From the NCBI GenBank assembly GCA_964549505.1, contig CAZJVD010000005.1, positions 130,266 to 194,265 on the forward strand: a DNA stretch of 64,000 nucleotides, read 5' to 3'. Under the pieces are notes generated by a model that was not told the DNA's origin, ran no database searches, and worked only from the letters and a program-made list of their open reading frames with translations. A program made the translations under genes and the position numbers. Origin of the DNA: CAZJVD01 sp964549505 (GTDB lineage: Bacteria > Bdellovibrionota > UBA1018 > CAZJVD01). The first letter of the stretch is position 1. Every line of letters starts with the position of its first letter. Shown here in pieces: positions 17,352 to 29,526 of this stretch.

Positions 17352-18864
17352 ACAGCAACCGCTCGGAGAACTCGCCCTTGTTGATCGACAACAGCTTCCG
17401 CTGACTCTCCACGGTCGTTTCGATATTGATGGGTCGGCGCCAGAGTTCCTGAAGCGCGCGCAACGTTTCACGCGCGTATTTGTGATCGAGATCGACCCCC
17501 TGGTGTTTGTGCCAGAGTAGGAGTTCGCCGCGGTTTTCGAAGTTACCGTCGGTCACATAGATAAACGGATTGCCCATGTTCGTGAGCATGGTGAGCATCT
17601 TGTCTTTTACTTTTTTGAATTCTCGTTCCGCGATTTCGTACTGATTAGTTCTGCGATTGAACTCAAACGTGTAGAGCTTGTGCCGGATTGCAAACTCCAT
17701 CGTTAAGTAATTATCGATGAACATGAGATCGTTACAGACTTTTCGAACTTCGAAAATCTTCTGCCGCCCAAGTCCTGCTTTTGTATCCCACTGCTCTTTC
17801 GCGACGATGTCGTCGCACTCATCGTACGCTTTTCCGAACTTACCGCGGTTCCAGCGATCCTCGATGTCACGGAACAACTCGATGCCGACCTTGTACGGAT
17901 TGAGGCGCCCAGGTTGCATCGCCAGCGTTCCAGCGTGGGCATCGGCAAAGTCGATGATCTCAGAGTCTTTGAGAGCTTTCTCCGTCATGATCTTCGAGTG
18001 CCAGTAACTCGCCCAACCCTCGTTCATGATCTTGGTCTGCATCTGCGGAATGAAGTAGTAAGCTTCATCCCGGATGATGCGCAGAACTTCACGCTCCCAA
18101 TCCTCGAGCGGTGCGTATTGAAGCAGAAACCTTAGAACGTCTTTCTGTGGCGAGTCCGGAATCTTCTTCGCCTTCTCTTTTTCGTCAACCGTGCGCTTCC
18201 GCTGACTATCTACAAAGTCTTTTGGATTGATGTACGGAGACATGTACTCGCGATCGACTTTAAGCTTGTTTTCGTTCTCCTGCGGACGTGCATCGCCCGC
18301 ACCCCAGCGCTGCGCGTGTTCTTGATCGCGACGACGCTTTTCGATCTCAGCTTCTTCGAAGGGCAGAAAAGGATCGATCAAGTTCTCTAAAGACAGACAA
18401 TGGTCGATAAACGTTTCTACGCGCTCTTGACCATAGCGATCCATATAACCGCGGATCTTGACGGCGTGATTAGCCATCGTGTCCAACATCTTGCGATTCG
18501 TTTTCGAGAACCAATAATTGTTTTTGAAAAAATCAACGTGGCCATACACGTGCGCGATCACCGTTTTGTTATCCGTGATCGAATTTGAACTTAGAAGATA
18601 CGCGTACGAGGGATCCGTATTGATAACCATCTCGTAGATTTTCTGAAGCCCCCACTCATGGCCCTTAGAAAACTGATCGTAATCCATCCCAAAACGCCAG
18701 TGCGGATACCGAACAGGAAACCCGCCATACGACGCCAGCGCGTTGATCTGTTGATAATCGACCATTTCAAAAATCGTATCGAAGAAATCTAAACCATAAC
18801 CCCTGGCGTAACCTTCGATATCGCGTTTGATCTTAAGAAGGTCTTCGGAGAGTGACACGATCAC
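17350..18864 (-). CDS. spoVR: SpoVR family protein
   Basis: A 504-residue cytoplasmic protein of the SpoVR/YcgB family. Recognisable segments: YGLDFFDTIFEMVDYQQINA, ASYGGFPVRYPHWRFGMDYD and NEGWASYWHSKIM near the middle, which are strongly conserved in the family. The GTG start overlaps the yeaH stop (GTGA). Third gene of prkA-yeaH-spoVR. In Bacillus SpoVR affects the spore cortex; in Gram-negative bacteria the operon is linked to stationary phase and nitrogen stress. Biochemical activity is unknown. A hairpin terminator follows. Confidence 0.95.
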   Translation of the reverse strand: MIVSLSEDLLKIKRDIEGYARGYGLDFFDTIFEMVDYQQINALASYGGFPVRYPHWRFGMDYDQFSKGHEWGLQKIYEMVINTDPSYAYLLSSNSITDNKTVIAHVYGHVDFFKNNYWFSKTNRKMLDTMANHAVKIRGYMDRYGQERVETFIDHCLSLENLIDPFLPFEEAEIEKRRRDQEHAQRWGAGDARPQENENKLKVDREYMSPYINPKDFVDSQRKRTVDEKEKAKKIPDSPQKDVLRFLLQYAPLEDWEREVLRIIRDEAYYFIPQMQTKIMNEGWASYWHSKIMTEKALKDSEIIDFADAHAGTLAMQPGRLNPYKVGIELFRDIEDRWNRGKFGKAYDECDDIVAKEQWDTKAGLGRQKIFEVRKVCNDLMFIDNYLTMEFAIRHKLYTFEFNRRTNQYEIAEREFKKVKDKMLTMLTNMGNPFIYVTDGNFENRGELLLWHKHQGVDLDHKYARETLRALQELWRRPINIETTVESQRKLLSINKGEFSERLL

Positions 18865-19972
18865 TTCCCCTTCCCTAAAAAGTCTTTGATCGACTGCAAA
18901 ATGCCGTCTTTGTTTTCGATCTTCGACAAGATCACGGAGTCGTGCTTCTTACCAAAATGTTCCGCAAGGTCTTTATAGAACTGCCCCGAACCGTACCGAC
19001 TCTCGACTTGGCCATAACAAAACACATTCGATGCCGGCAGCAACGTCTTCTCTAAAACCTCAAGACAGAGCCGCGTGTCCTCGCCGGACCAGTTGTCGCC
19101 GTCGGAAAAATGAAAGGGATAGATATTCCACTCCGACGGCGGATAATCCGTCGTGATCAGTTTCTCACAAAGCTTGTACGCCGAACTGATCAGTGTGCCA
19201 CCTGACTCACGCGTACGAAAAAATGTCTGCTCATCAACCTCACGAGCCGTCGCATCGTGGATAATGTAACGAGTCTCGATACCCTTGTATTGAGATCGTA
19301 ACCACGTATCGATCCAAAACGCCTCCGTGCGAACGATCTCTTTTTGCTCGTCGCCCATCGAACCGGACACGTCCATCATGTAGATAATGACCGCCGAGTT
19401 TTCATGGCGAATCTCGGTTTTCCACGAACGATAACGTCGATCCTTTCGCGTTGGAATGATGATGGGGTTATCGGGATTGTACGACCCCGATGCGATCTGA
19501 CGCTTCAGCGCTTCTTTGAACGTGCGCTTAAAGTGGCGCAAAGACTCGGGACCCTGACTCGCAATCCCCGTAAACTTCTCCAGCTTAGCTTTGAGTGCTT
19601 TTTTTCCACGCGGCTCAATCTTAGGAAGCTCGAGTTCTTCGCCTAAGATCTCGGCCAACTCTTGGAGAGAAAGATCAACCTCGAGTGCGTGTTCGCCGGG
19701 TAAGTTTCCAGCCTCACCGGCTCCCGGCTGTTGATTCGGATCGCCCTGGCCGACAGCATCTCCGGGATTACCTTTGCCCTGCCCGACACCGCCCTGCTGC
19801 TTTTGTCCGAACCGAAAACGCGGAATCTCGATCTGAGGCAAAGGGATGGTGACCATCTCCTTCCCCTTTTTTCCGATCATCTCGCCATGGGTGATATAGC
19901 GCTTGAGGTCCTGCTTAATCTTCCCTTTAACGATCTGTCGAAAGCGGGAGTGATCCTGCTTAATCGAATAAA

Positions 19973-19976
<4 letters not shown>
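18861..19976 (-). CDS. yeaH: YeaH/YhbH family protein (DUF444, VWA-like)
   Basis: A 371-residue protein. The N-terminal half has a basic region and a Gly/Gln/Pro-rich linker (GQKQQGGVGQGKGNPGD region). The C-terminal half is a von Willebrand A-like fold with the MIDAS-type motif VIIYMMDVSGSMGDEQK, plus TRYIIHDATAREV and ESGGTLISSAYKL, all typical of DUF444. The GTG start overlaps the prkA stop by 4 bp, and the gene runs by a 4-bp overlap into spoVR. Probably an adaptor or partner of the PrkA kinase; the exact role is not established. Confidence 0.95.
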
Positions 19977-22051
<2,075 letters not shown>

Positions 22052-22261
22052 GCTTGGTCTCCCTCTGTTTTCATTATAGCCAAACTTCTGAAAGAATAGC
22101 GTCCTAGTTTCTCTTCAACTGACATGCTTCTACTGCGGACGCTTCGGGCTATGAATTGATTTTTTCACCCCTTGCCACTGTCGTCAATTCCGGCCGTCAA
22201 TTCTTTGGCAACAATTACGGAGTTGATGGAAGCCCTCCACTAGCGGTAGTTTTGACTTTAA

Positions 22262-23593
22262 ATGCAGAAAGAACTCGATCATTGTGCGCGCCAGCTCGGA
22301 AAACTCAAAATCAAAGAGTACGAGATCTACGGGACTACTCGACGCAGCATGCTGATTCAATCCCGCGACTTTAAGACCGACTCCATGATTCAATCAGAGG
22401 ACGTCGGAATAGCGGTTCGCGTCCTCAGCAAGGGCCGAATGGGTTTCAGCTTCACGACCTCGCTCGACAAACAGGCTCTTGAGTCAGCTGTGAAAACTGC
22501 CATCCAGACCGCAGTACTGATGCCTGTCGATAAATATCAGGGCCTATTCAGCGGTGACAAAACCAAGCTGACCCCTCTTCTACCCATCGATACGAAGGGC
22601 ATTGGAGTTTCCGCGGACAAGAAGACAGCGCTCGCAAAAGAACTCGAAAAGCGCGTCCGTTCAGCGGATAAGCGCGTGAAAGCCGTGCGCTCGGCAGCTT
22701 TCAAACAAACCGAGACTCAGACTTGGCTGGTTCGCCCCAAGATGAAACCTGTTCAGGATCGAAGTGCCGTTTTCTCGCTCTCGGTGGCCTGCAAGGCCGA
22801 CCAAGGAAGCGAATCGCAAATGGGTTACGATTTTCGCTTTTCACGTAAGTACGACGCACTGGACCTCGATGCGGTCGCCCAGCAAGCGGCTTTGAACGCG
22901 ACCGAACATCTTGGAGCCACTCGACCCAAGTCCATCAAGACGGCCGCGATCCTAAGAAACAACGTTGTTTCTGAGCTTTTGGAGTTTTTGTCAGCCAGTT
23001 TTTCAGCAGAAGAATTGGACAAGGGACGCAGCCTTCTCATCGGGAAGAATGGCCAAGCCGTGTTCAGCCCTTTACTCACGCTGACCGATGACGGCATTCG
23101 GGCCGATGGGCTCGGTTCGAGTCGTTTCGATGGTGAAGGCGTTCCCTCGCGAATCAATACGCTGATTGAAAACGGCGTATTCAGAACGACCCTGACCAAT
23201 ATCTATTACGCTCAAAAAATGGGGCTGCCACTCACGGCAAGCGCCGTGCGTTCGATCAAATCTCCTCCAACCATCGGGTTTTCGAACCTGGTTCTCAAAC
23301 CCGGAAAGGAGTCCCTCGAAGCCCTCGTGAAGAAAGTGCATCGCGGCGTGATCATCACGGATCTCATGGGGTTACACACAGCTAATCCAGTCACTGGAGA
23401 TTTCTCATTAGGCGCGTCAGCGATCATGATCGAGAACGGGAAACTCGGTGGTCCACTGCGCGAGTTTGCTGTCTCGGGTAACATCCTTACCCTTCTGTCT
23501 CGCTGTGAAGCCGTAGGCTCGGATTTTCGTTTTTTTGGAACGGTCGGAACCCCCTCGTTGGTCGTTCCTGAGATCACTCTTAGCGGAGCCTAG
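22262..23593 (+). CDS. pmbA: TldE/PmbA family metallopeptidase-like protein
   Basis: A 443-residue protein matching the TldD/PmbA superfamily: EYEIYGTTRRSMLIQSRD near the N-terminus, GIAVRVLSKGRMGFSFTTSL, DGEGVPSRINTLIENGV in the C-terminal half, and GDFSLGASAIMIENG, the PmbA-type signature near the end. It lacks the HExxxH metal site that marks the TldD partner, so it is the TldE type. The usual heterodimer cleaves small peptides or unstructured tails; no tldD is seen in this window. It is followed 2 bp later by the PP2C gene. Confidence 0.9.
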   Translation: MQKELDHCARQLGKLKIKEYEIYGTTRRSMLIQSRDFKTDSMIQSEDVGIAVRVLSKGRMGFSFTTSLDKQALESAVKTAIQTAVLMPVDKYQGLFSGDKTKLTPLLPIDTKGIGVSADKKTALAKELEKRVRSADKRVKAVRSAAFKQTETQTWLVRPKMKPVQDRSAVFSLSVACKADQGSESQMGYDFRFSRKYDALDLDAVAQQAALNATEHLGATRPKSIKTAAILRNNVVSELLEFLSASFSAEELDKGRSLLIGKNGQAVFSPLLTLTDDGIRADGLGSSRFDGEGVPSRINTLIENGVFRTTLTNIYYAQKMGLPLTASAVRSIKSPPTIGFSNLVLKPGKESLEALVKKVHRGVIITDLMGLHTANPVTGDFSLGASAIMIENGKLGGPLREFAVSGNILTLLSRCEAVGSDFRFFGTVGTPSLVVPEITLSGA

Positions 23594-23595
23594 TA

Positions 23596-24366
23596 ATGAA
23601 GCTTGTCTCGGCGGCTCTTTCCGATATCGGACGTAAGCGAAGTCAGAATCAAGACTCCCTTCTCGTAGAGCCCGATCTTCAACTTTTCATTGTCGCCGAC
23701 GGAATGGGCGGACATTTGGGCGGGGGAACTGCGAGCTCTATGGTCGTGAGTTCTGCTCCGGGCACACTCCAGTCGCATGCCAATGGCGGCGCTTTCGACC
23801 CACGGGTGGCCATCATGGACGCGCTCGCGAGCGCCAACCGCAAGATTTACGAGCGTTCTTCACACGATCCTGAACTCGAAGGTATGGGCACGACCACGAC
23901 CGCTCTCTGGTTTGTCAACGGCCAGGCCGTCATCGGTCACGTGGGCGATAGTCGCTGCTATTGTTTTCGGTCGCGAGCTGCGTGGCAGCTCACACGCGAT
24001 CACTCGCTCGTCGAAGAAAAGCTCCGTGCAGGACTGATCACACGCGAACAGGTAAAAACAGACCTCATGAAAAACGTCATCACACGTAGTGTGGGATTTG
24101 AGCCCGAAGTCCTTGTCGATGTGTACGCAAAACCCGTTCAAAAGCTGGATCTCTTTTTGCTGTGCTCGGACGGTGTTTCAGGACAGATGGATGAGGATGA
24201 GATCCGCACGGCTGTCGATCGCGAGATCTTTCAATCGGGATCGACTGACGAACCTGCCACCGAAGAACGACTCAAAGCACTTTCGCAATATCTGATTCAA
24301 CGCGCTAACGACCACGGCGGTGAGGACAATGCGACCGTGATTTTGGTGCAAGTCGCCGAAGTTTAG
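23596..24366 (+). CDS. PP2C-type protein serine/threonine phosphatase
   Basis: A 256-residue cytoplasmic phosphatase with all PP2C motifs: RSQNQDSLLV, VADGMGGHLGGGTAS (metal-binding Asp and Gly loop), GMGTTTTALW, IGHVGDSRCYCF, LTRDHSLVEE, LLCSDGVSGQMDEDE and GGEDNATVILV. It removes phosphate from Ser/Thr using two metal ions. The start is 2 bp after the pmbA stop, so the two are co-transcribed. Its proximity to PrkA, encoded divergently, makes PrkA substrates possible targets (inference only). Confidence 0.94.
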   Translation: MKLVSAALSDIGRKRSQNQDSLLVEPDLQLFIVADGMGGHLGGGTASSMVVSSAPGTLQSHANGGAFDPRVAIMDALASANRKIYERSSHDPELEGMGTTTTALWFVNGQAVIGHVGDSRCYCFRSRAAWQLTRDHSLVEEKLRAGLITREQVKTDLMKNVITRSVGFEPEVLVDVYAKPVQKLDLFLLCSDGVSGQMDEDEIRTAVDREIFQSGSTDEPATEERLKALSQYLIQRANDHGGEDNATVILVQVAEV

Positions 24367-24393
24367 TGATACGCTCGGAAGCCTAAAAGACCT

Positions 24394-25362
24394 ATGACCA
24401 ATCGCTTTTTTACGATCATGATCGTTCCAGAGAAAACCTCAAAAGTGAGGCGCTTTGTCGTACCGGCGTGGGTCGTACGAGCTCTCGGAATCGCAGCCGT
24501 TTTGGTCTTTGGTTTAGCGGCGATCATGATTCTCGACTACTGGTACGTCATCAAACAGATCGACGAAACCAAGGAACTCCGCGTCGAGAACCGACGCCTC
24601 ATGCAACAGGTTCAAATTTTCCAGAATAAGATTCAGACCGTCGAAAACACGATGGACCGCATTCGAACGTTCACGACACGATTGAAAGTGATCACGAATA
24701 TCGAGGAGAAAGAAGACCTCACAGCACGTCTTGACCAGAAACAGCCGGACGCCGCTGCCAACGTGACTTCATTACCGACGGCCGACACAGAAGCGAAGTC
24801 AAGTCTAGCTCTGACAGAGGCCTTGACCGACCCCGAGTCCGGCCGCCTCCGACGCGAGCAGCGTGAACTCGAAGACAAGTTTCTTGCGATCAATATGGAA
24901 ACTTTGGGACTTGAGCAGCAGCTTCAGGATCTTTACGAACTATTGATTGACCAGAAAACGTTTCTGGCTGCTCTACCGACACGTAAGCCGGCCATTGGTT
25001 ACTTCACGTCAGGATTTGGTATTCGCAATAGTCCGTTTGGTGGCGGCGATAAGATGCATGAAGGGCTTGATATCGCCAACCATCCAGGAACTCTGATTTT
25101 GTCGACGGCTTTTGGCGTCGTCCATTTTGCTGGTCATAAACCCGGTTATGGAAAAACGGTCATTATCGATCACGGTTATGGAATCGAGACTTGGTACGGC
25201 CATTCGCGCACACTCTTAGTAAAAGAAGGCGACAAGATCCGGCGTGGGCAGAAGATTGCACAAATCGGAAACTCAGGTCGCTCGACAGGTCCTCATGTTC
25301 ACTACGAAGTGCGCGTGCATGGGATCCCTGTCGATCCGCTTTCGTACATCATCGAGGAATAA
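24394..25362 (+). CDS. M23 family peptidoglycan metallopeptidase
   Basis: A 322-residue protein anchored by one N-terminal membrane helix (ALGIAAVLVFGLAAIMILDY). A periplasmic coiled coil covers residues about 55-190, followed by a C-terminal LytM/peptidase M23 domain. Zinc ligands are visible in HEGLDIAN (HxxxD) and HVHYEV near the end (HxH), along with GYGKTVIIDHGYG and WYGHS. The coiled coil plus M23 layout matches envelope hydrolases or activators such as NlpD/EnvC-like or MepM proteins. The catalytic set looks complete, so an active D,D-endopeptidase is likely. It is followed 6 bp later by secA. Confidence 0.92.
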   Translation: MTNRFFTIMIVPEKTSKVRRFVVPAWVVRALGIAAVLVFGLAAIMILDYWYVIKQIDETKELRVENRRLMQQVQIFQNKIQTVENTMDRIRTFTTRLKVITNIEEKEDLTARLDQKQPDAAANVTSLPTADTEAKSSLALTEALTDPESGRLRREQRELEDKFLAINMETLGLEQQLQDLYELLIDQKTFLAALPTRKPAIGYFTSGFGIRNSPFGGGDKMHEGLDIANHPGTLILSTAFGVVHFAGHKPGYGKTVIIDHGYGIETWYGHSRTLLVKEGDKIRRGQKIAQIGNSGRSTGPHVHYEVRVHGIPVDPLSYIIEE

Positions 25363-25368
25363 GCATTC

Positions 25369-28239
25369 ATGTTGGGATTTGGTGGTATAGCCCGAAAGAT
25401 TTTCGGCACTCAGAACGATCGCGAACTCAAATCAATTCGACCACTCGTCGAACAGATCAACCAGTTCGAGCCCGCGATCAAAGCGCTTTCCGATAGTGCA
25501 CTTCAGGCGAAAACGCCTGAGTTTAAAGCACGCCTCGAAAAAGGCGAAACACTGAACGATATTTTACCAGAAGCCTTTGCTGTTGTTCGCGAAGCGGCTT
25601 GGCGCGTGCTCGGACAACGTCACTACGATGTGCAATTGATCGGCGGGATCACACTGCATCGGGGTCGTATCGCCGAGATGAAAACCGGCGAAGGAAAAAC
25701 GCTCGTCGCAACCTTACCGTGTTACCTGAATGCTCTTTCTGGAAAAGGCGTTCATGTTGTGACCGTCAACGACTACCTCGCTCGTCGGGATAGTGAGTGG
25801 ATGGGCCGTGTGTACAAGTGGCTCGGTCTCAGCGTTGGAAACATCGTCCATGGTCTCAATGACCGCGAACGGCAAGAAAACTATCGCGCTGATATTACGT
25901 ACGGAACCAATAACGAGTTTGGATTCGACTATCTCCGCGACAACATGAAGTTCGATCTCACCGACTATGTTCAGCGCGACCTCAACTTTGCGATCGTCGA
26001 CGAAGTCGACTCGATCTTGATCGACGAAGCGCGAACGCCGTTGATTATCAGCGGTCCAACGGAAGACTCGACCGATCTCTATTACAAAATCGATCAGCAA
26101 TTGCGCTCCGACGGCGGCCTGACTGCCGCGACCGACTATACAGTCGATGAGAAATCAAAAACGGCTTCGTTAACGGAGGCTGGAGTTGAAAAGATGGAAG
26201 GCCGTCTGCGTATCGGTAATCTTTACGACCCGATCAATATCGAGACCCTCCATCACGTCAACCAAGCGCTGCGTGCGCACATGCTTTTCAAAGTGAACGT
26301 CGACTATGTGATTCGTGACGGACAAGTTTTAATCGTCGACGAATTCACGGGTCGGTTGATGCCCGGACGACGCTGGAGCGATGGTCTTCATCAAGCGATC
26401 GAGGCTAAAGAAGGCGTCGAGATCGAAAACGAAAACCAGACACTCGCGACAATCACATTCCAGAACTATTTCCGGATGTACAAGAAACTATCCGGAATGA
26501 CAGGAACCGCGGACACCGAGGCCACCGAGTTCAAGCAAATCTACAAACTCGATGTAACGGTCATCCCGACGAACCGCACCCTCAAGCGTGCCGATGATGC
26601 CGATACGATTTTCAAATCCGAGGAAATCAAACTCAAGGCCATCGTCGACCACATCAAGAAACTCACGGAGAAAGGGCAACCCGTTCTCGTCGGCACGATC
26701 TCTGTCGAAAAGTCCGAGCAGCTGGCCCAGCGTCTCAAAGCGGAGAGCGTTAAGCACAATGTTTTGAACGCGAAACAACACCAGCGCGAAGCGGAGATCA
26801 TCGCACAGGCCGGACGTAAAGGTGCCATCACGATCTCCACAAACATGGCGGGTCGTGGGACAGATATTTTGCTCGGCGGAAACCCCGAAAGTCTCGCGCG
26901 GACCGAAGTGGGACCGCCGCCCAAGAAGGCCGACTCGATCGAGCTCTCAGATTACCAATCGAAACTCGACGACAGTCTCAAGCGCTGGCAGGGCGTTTGC
27001 GAGGCTGAGAAGAAAGAAGTTCTTACTCTCGGTGGTCTTTTCATTATCGGCACGGAACGCCACGAGTCGCGACGGATCGACAATCAGCTTCGCGGCCGCG
27101 CCGGTCGTCAAGGTGACCCGGGCGGAAGTCGATTTTATCTTTCACTTGATGATGATCTCATGCGGATCTTTGGCGGTGAGCGGATCAAACGCTTCATGGA
27201 AGATGAGCTTCCCATCGAACATCGCTGGATCAACAAAGCGATTGAGAACGCTCAGAAAAAAGTCGAAGGCCACAATTACGACATTCGGAAACACTTACTC
27301 CAGTACGACGATGTCATGAACCAACAGCGTCAGGTCGTCTATGGATGGCGGCGCGAGGTGCTTGGGCAGGACAATCTCCGTCCCATGGTGTTCTCCATGG
27401 TTGAAGATCAGGCGAGTGCCATTGCCGAAGATTTTTTTCCAGGCGGCAAGCTTCGTAAAGAGAACGGTCAAGCGATGCTCAGCGAGAAAGAGCTCAACGA
27501 CGCGATCACGACCACGCTTCAGTTTCAAAGCGGTATTCGAGAAAAGGATATCGTCCCCTTCAATGGAGAAGGTCTTAAGGCATTGATCGTCAAGCGCGCG
27601 AGTGCGCACTACGATACCAAAGAGGCACAGATGACTGAAGCAACCATGCGCGGTCTCGAACGCATGATCTTGCTCTCGACGATTGATTCGCTCTGGAAGG
27701 ATCACTTGCTTGCGATGGATCACCTGCGCGAAGGAATCGGTCTTCGCGGTTACGCTCAAAAAGATCCGCTGGTTGAGTATAAGAAAGAAGCTTTCCGTTT
27801 CTTTGAGATGATGATGGGTCAGATCACATCGGATGCCGTTCAAAAGTGTTTTGCCGTTCAAATCGCTCGTGAACCGACCGCCGATGAAACAGCAGCTAGC
27901 GAAGCCGAAGCGACCGCTCAACTCACGCGCTTGATGCGACGACGCCTTTCGCAACCGCTTAACTACAACGTGACTTCCGAGGGTAATTTGATTCCGCAAA
28001 ATCCAGTACCTCCCCCGCCCTCGGCGATCGCAGCCAGCCCTGGAAGTGGTGGCTTAGATGGCGGCATGCCGCTGAGTCGCAACGGTGGTGGTGGAGGCTC
28101 TCTGCTTTCCGCGCGTGGTTCAGCGGGCTCTGTCGCAAAGCCGGTGGTGAGCGGTGCCCCTAAGGTGGGACGGAATGATCCATGTCCCTGTGGCTCAGGG
28201 AAAAAGTACAAAAAGTGTCATGGCACAGCAGCCCCCTAA
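25369..28239 (+). CDS. secA: Preprotein translocase subunit SecA
   Basis: A 956-residue translocation ATPase. Features in order: RHYDVQLIGGITLHRGRIAE, Walker A MKTGEGKTLVA, GTNNEFGFDYLRDNM, DEAD-type box FAIVDEVDSILIDEART, the preprotein cross-linking domain, AGRGTDILLGGNP, RRIDNQLRGRAGRQGDPG, and the helical scaffold (DSLWKDHLLAMDHLREGI). A Pro/Gly-rich linker precedes the zinc-binding tail CPCGSGKKYKKCHG used for SecB and lipid contact. It powers export through SecYEG. A 270-residue protein gene overlaps its end by 20 bp. Confidence 0.98.
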   Translation: MLGFGGIARKIFGTQNDRELKSIRPLVEQINQFEPAIKALSDSALQAKTPEFKARLEKGETLNDILPEAFAVVREAAWRVLGQRHYDVQLIGGITLHRGRIAEMKTGEGKTLVATLPCYLNALSGKGVHVVTVNDYLARRDSEWMGRVYKWLGLSVGNIVHGLNDRERQENYRADITYGTNNEFGFDYLRDNMKFDLTDYVQRDLNFAIVDEVDSILIDEARTPLIISGPTEDSTDLYYKIDQQLRSDGGLTAATDYTVDEKSKTASLTEAGVEKMEGRLRIGNLYDPINIETLHHVNQALRAHMLFKVNVDYVIRDGQVLIVDEFTGRLMPGRRWSDGLHQAIEAKEGVEIENENQTLATITFQNYFRMYKKLSGMTGTADTEATEFKQIYKLDVTVIPTNRTLKRADDADTIFKSEEIKLKAIVDHIKKLTEKGQPVLVGTISVEKSEQLAQRLKAESVKHNVLNAKQHQREAEIIAQAGRKGAITISTNMAGRGTDILLGGNPESLARTEVGPPPKKADSIELSDYQSKLDDSLKRWQGVCEAEKKEVLTLGGLFIIGTERHESRRIDNQLRGRAGRQGDPGGSRFYLSLDDDLMRIFGGERIKRFMEDELPIEHRWINKAIENAQKKVEGHNYDIRKHLLQYDDVMNQQRQVVYGWRREVLGQDNLRPMVFSMVEDQASAIAEDFFPGGKLRKENGQAMLSEKELNDAITTTLQFQSGIREKDIVPFNGEGLKALIVKRASAHYDTKEAQMTEATMRGLERMILLSTIDSLWKDHLLAMDHLREGIGLRGYAQKDPLVEYKKEAFRFFEMMMGQITSDAVQKCFAVQIAREPTADETAASEAEATAQLTRLMRRRLSQPLNYNVTSEGNLIPQNPVPPPPSAIAASPGSGGLDGGMPLSRNGGGGGSLLSARGSAGSVAKPVVSGAPKVGRNDPCPCGSGKKYKKCHGTAAP

Positions 28240-29032
28240 GTCTCCAAATGACTTTGATGGACCGGACCTCTCTTCTCTTTTTGGAAATGAGCCGGCGCCT
28301 ACCGTTGAACCTTCGTTCACAGCGACCGATCTCTCACGCAAGATCGTGCCCCCGCAGTTTCGCGGCCTTGACCCTATCAAGCAGTTTTCCGAACGCGCGA
28401 CGCTGACGAATGCGAATGTTCCACTCTCGTTTCCTTTCTCAATTCTTTTGACCGGCTCGATTGACGAAAGCGCTCGAACGATCTTGAAAGAAATTCTTTC
28501 CGATCCGGAGATCGGCATCAATCCGACCGATCTTCAGCGACAATTTGATCAGGGTCGCGTACTCGTGCCTCGGATTTCGGAAACTCTAGCGGTAGAGATC
28601 GTCCATCTTTTTCGCGGTACCGATATCGGCATTCGTATGGGGCCATCGGAGTCGGTTTTTTCATCGACGGACAGTCTCGAAGAAACACGTGATCCATTGC
28701 CGCTCGAGCAGCTCTCGGAACAGAATCGCGGTGTTGAATTTGCCGATGAAGAGTCGTTACCGATCTTGACCACGGACCTTCCGGCGAACAGTCGTGCAGA
28801 AGTCCTCGATAGCTTGATTGCGAGCGCGACCCTCCGTTCGTCACAGGTCGAGATACGCTCGTCGCGCGAATATCAGGAAATGCTCGATGCCCTCAGACGT
28901 GAGCTCCGTTACAAAGCCCATCGAAGGGGCGCGACCAAGATCGTTTCGTTTCAGATCAGTTTGACACAGCTCAAAGATGCAGCCAGTTACCGAATGGTAG
29001 CGATCGGTACGGCGGTTCGCGAATCTATCTAG
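28220..29032 (+). CDS. Conserved hypothetical protein downstream of secA
   Basis: A 270-residue protein; ATG 28220 is chosen because it overlaps secA by 20 bp, and the longer frame would read backwards into secA. The N-terminus is Pro-rich and acidic. A middle part (SFPFSILLTGSIDESARTIL through FRGTDIGIRMGPSES) has alternating beta/helix character, and the C-terminus (AHRRGATKIVSFQISL then YRMVAIGTAV) resembles the YbjQ/heavy-metal-binding-like fold; that resemblance is weak. Probably cytoplasmic. Translational coupling with secA suggests a shared expression need, not necessarily a role in export. Confidence 0.7.
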   Translation: MAQQPPKSPNDFDGPDLSSLFGNEPAPTVEPSFTATDLSRKIVPPQFRGLDPIKQFSERATLTNANVPLSFPFSILLTGSIDESARTILKEILSDPEIGINPTDLQRQFDQGRVLVPRISETLAVEIVHLFRGTDIGIRMGPSESVFSSTDSLEETRDPLPLEQLSEQNRGVEFADEESLPILTTDLPANSRAEVLDSLIASATLRSSQVEIRSSREYQEMLDALRRELRYKAHRRGATKIVSFQISLTQLKDAASYRMVAIGTAVRESI

Positions 29033-29526
29033 CCTGAAGTGGGTGGGAGGGTGGAGTTTGAACTCTCCTCGGACTTAGCCGAAACTGAGCGGTCTTCCTT
29101 TGGGTCTTTGTTTGACTCAGCTCCGACCAGCGAACCTTGGACCGAAGTCATCTTCTAGTTTTTACGTTCGTTTCCGTTACCAACGCACCCGAGCGGACCT
29201 TCGCAGAAACTATGTGTGGATTTCTGCTGATCCCTTGTGCCCGATATATCTCCCCGAAGGGAGCCCCCATCCGAGCACGAGGGTACATTAAGAGACGGAG
29301 ACAAGAACGAAAGCAGAAGAAACCTTTGGACCCCCCCTTTTCCCCAAGGGCCGGTAATGCAATCGCAAGACCAACCTCATGATTCAAACAAACGTCCAAC
29401 GGCGACCTGTTTTCTATGACACGCGTAAACTTTACTGGTCACAGACGTAAGAATTTCATGGTTTTGTGGCTCCGTTGGATCGACGACCCCACTTCGTGGT
29501 ATGGTCGGCGACTGATGTTGCCCTGT
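29033..29526. other. 494-bp gene-free stretch before tmRNA
   Basis: No convincing gene is present. A 58-codon frame from ATG 29209 lacks a ribosome binding site and protein-like composition. The last 60 bp should contain the ssrA promoter; TTGGAT (29475-29480) and TATGGT (29500-29505) with a 19-bp spacer are only weak candidates. The rest shows nothing I recognise. Confidence 0.5.

Noticed and set aside
22160..22210. Direct repeat GTCAATTC in the prkA/pmbA gap
   Set aside because: Eight-base repeat close together in a divergent promoter; too short to support an operator claim.
29209..29382. Possible SRAP-like (MCG start) small protein
   Set aside because: Only the first three residues match; no ribosome site, no catalytic His/Glu pattern, and it lies in the tmRNA upstream region.
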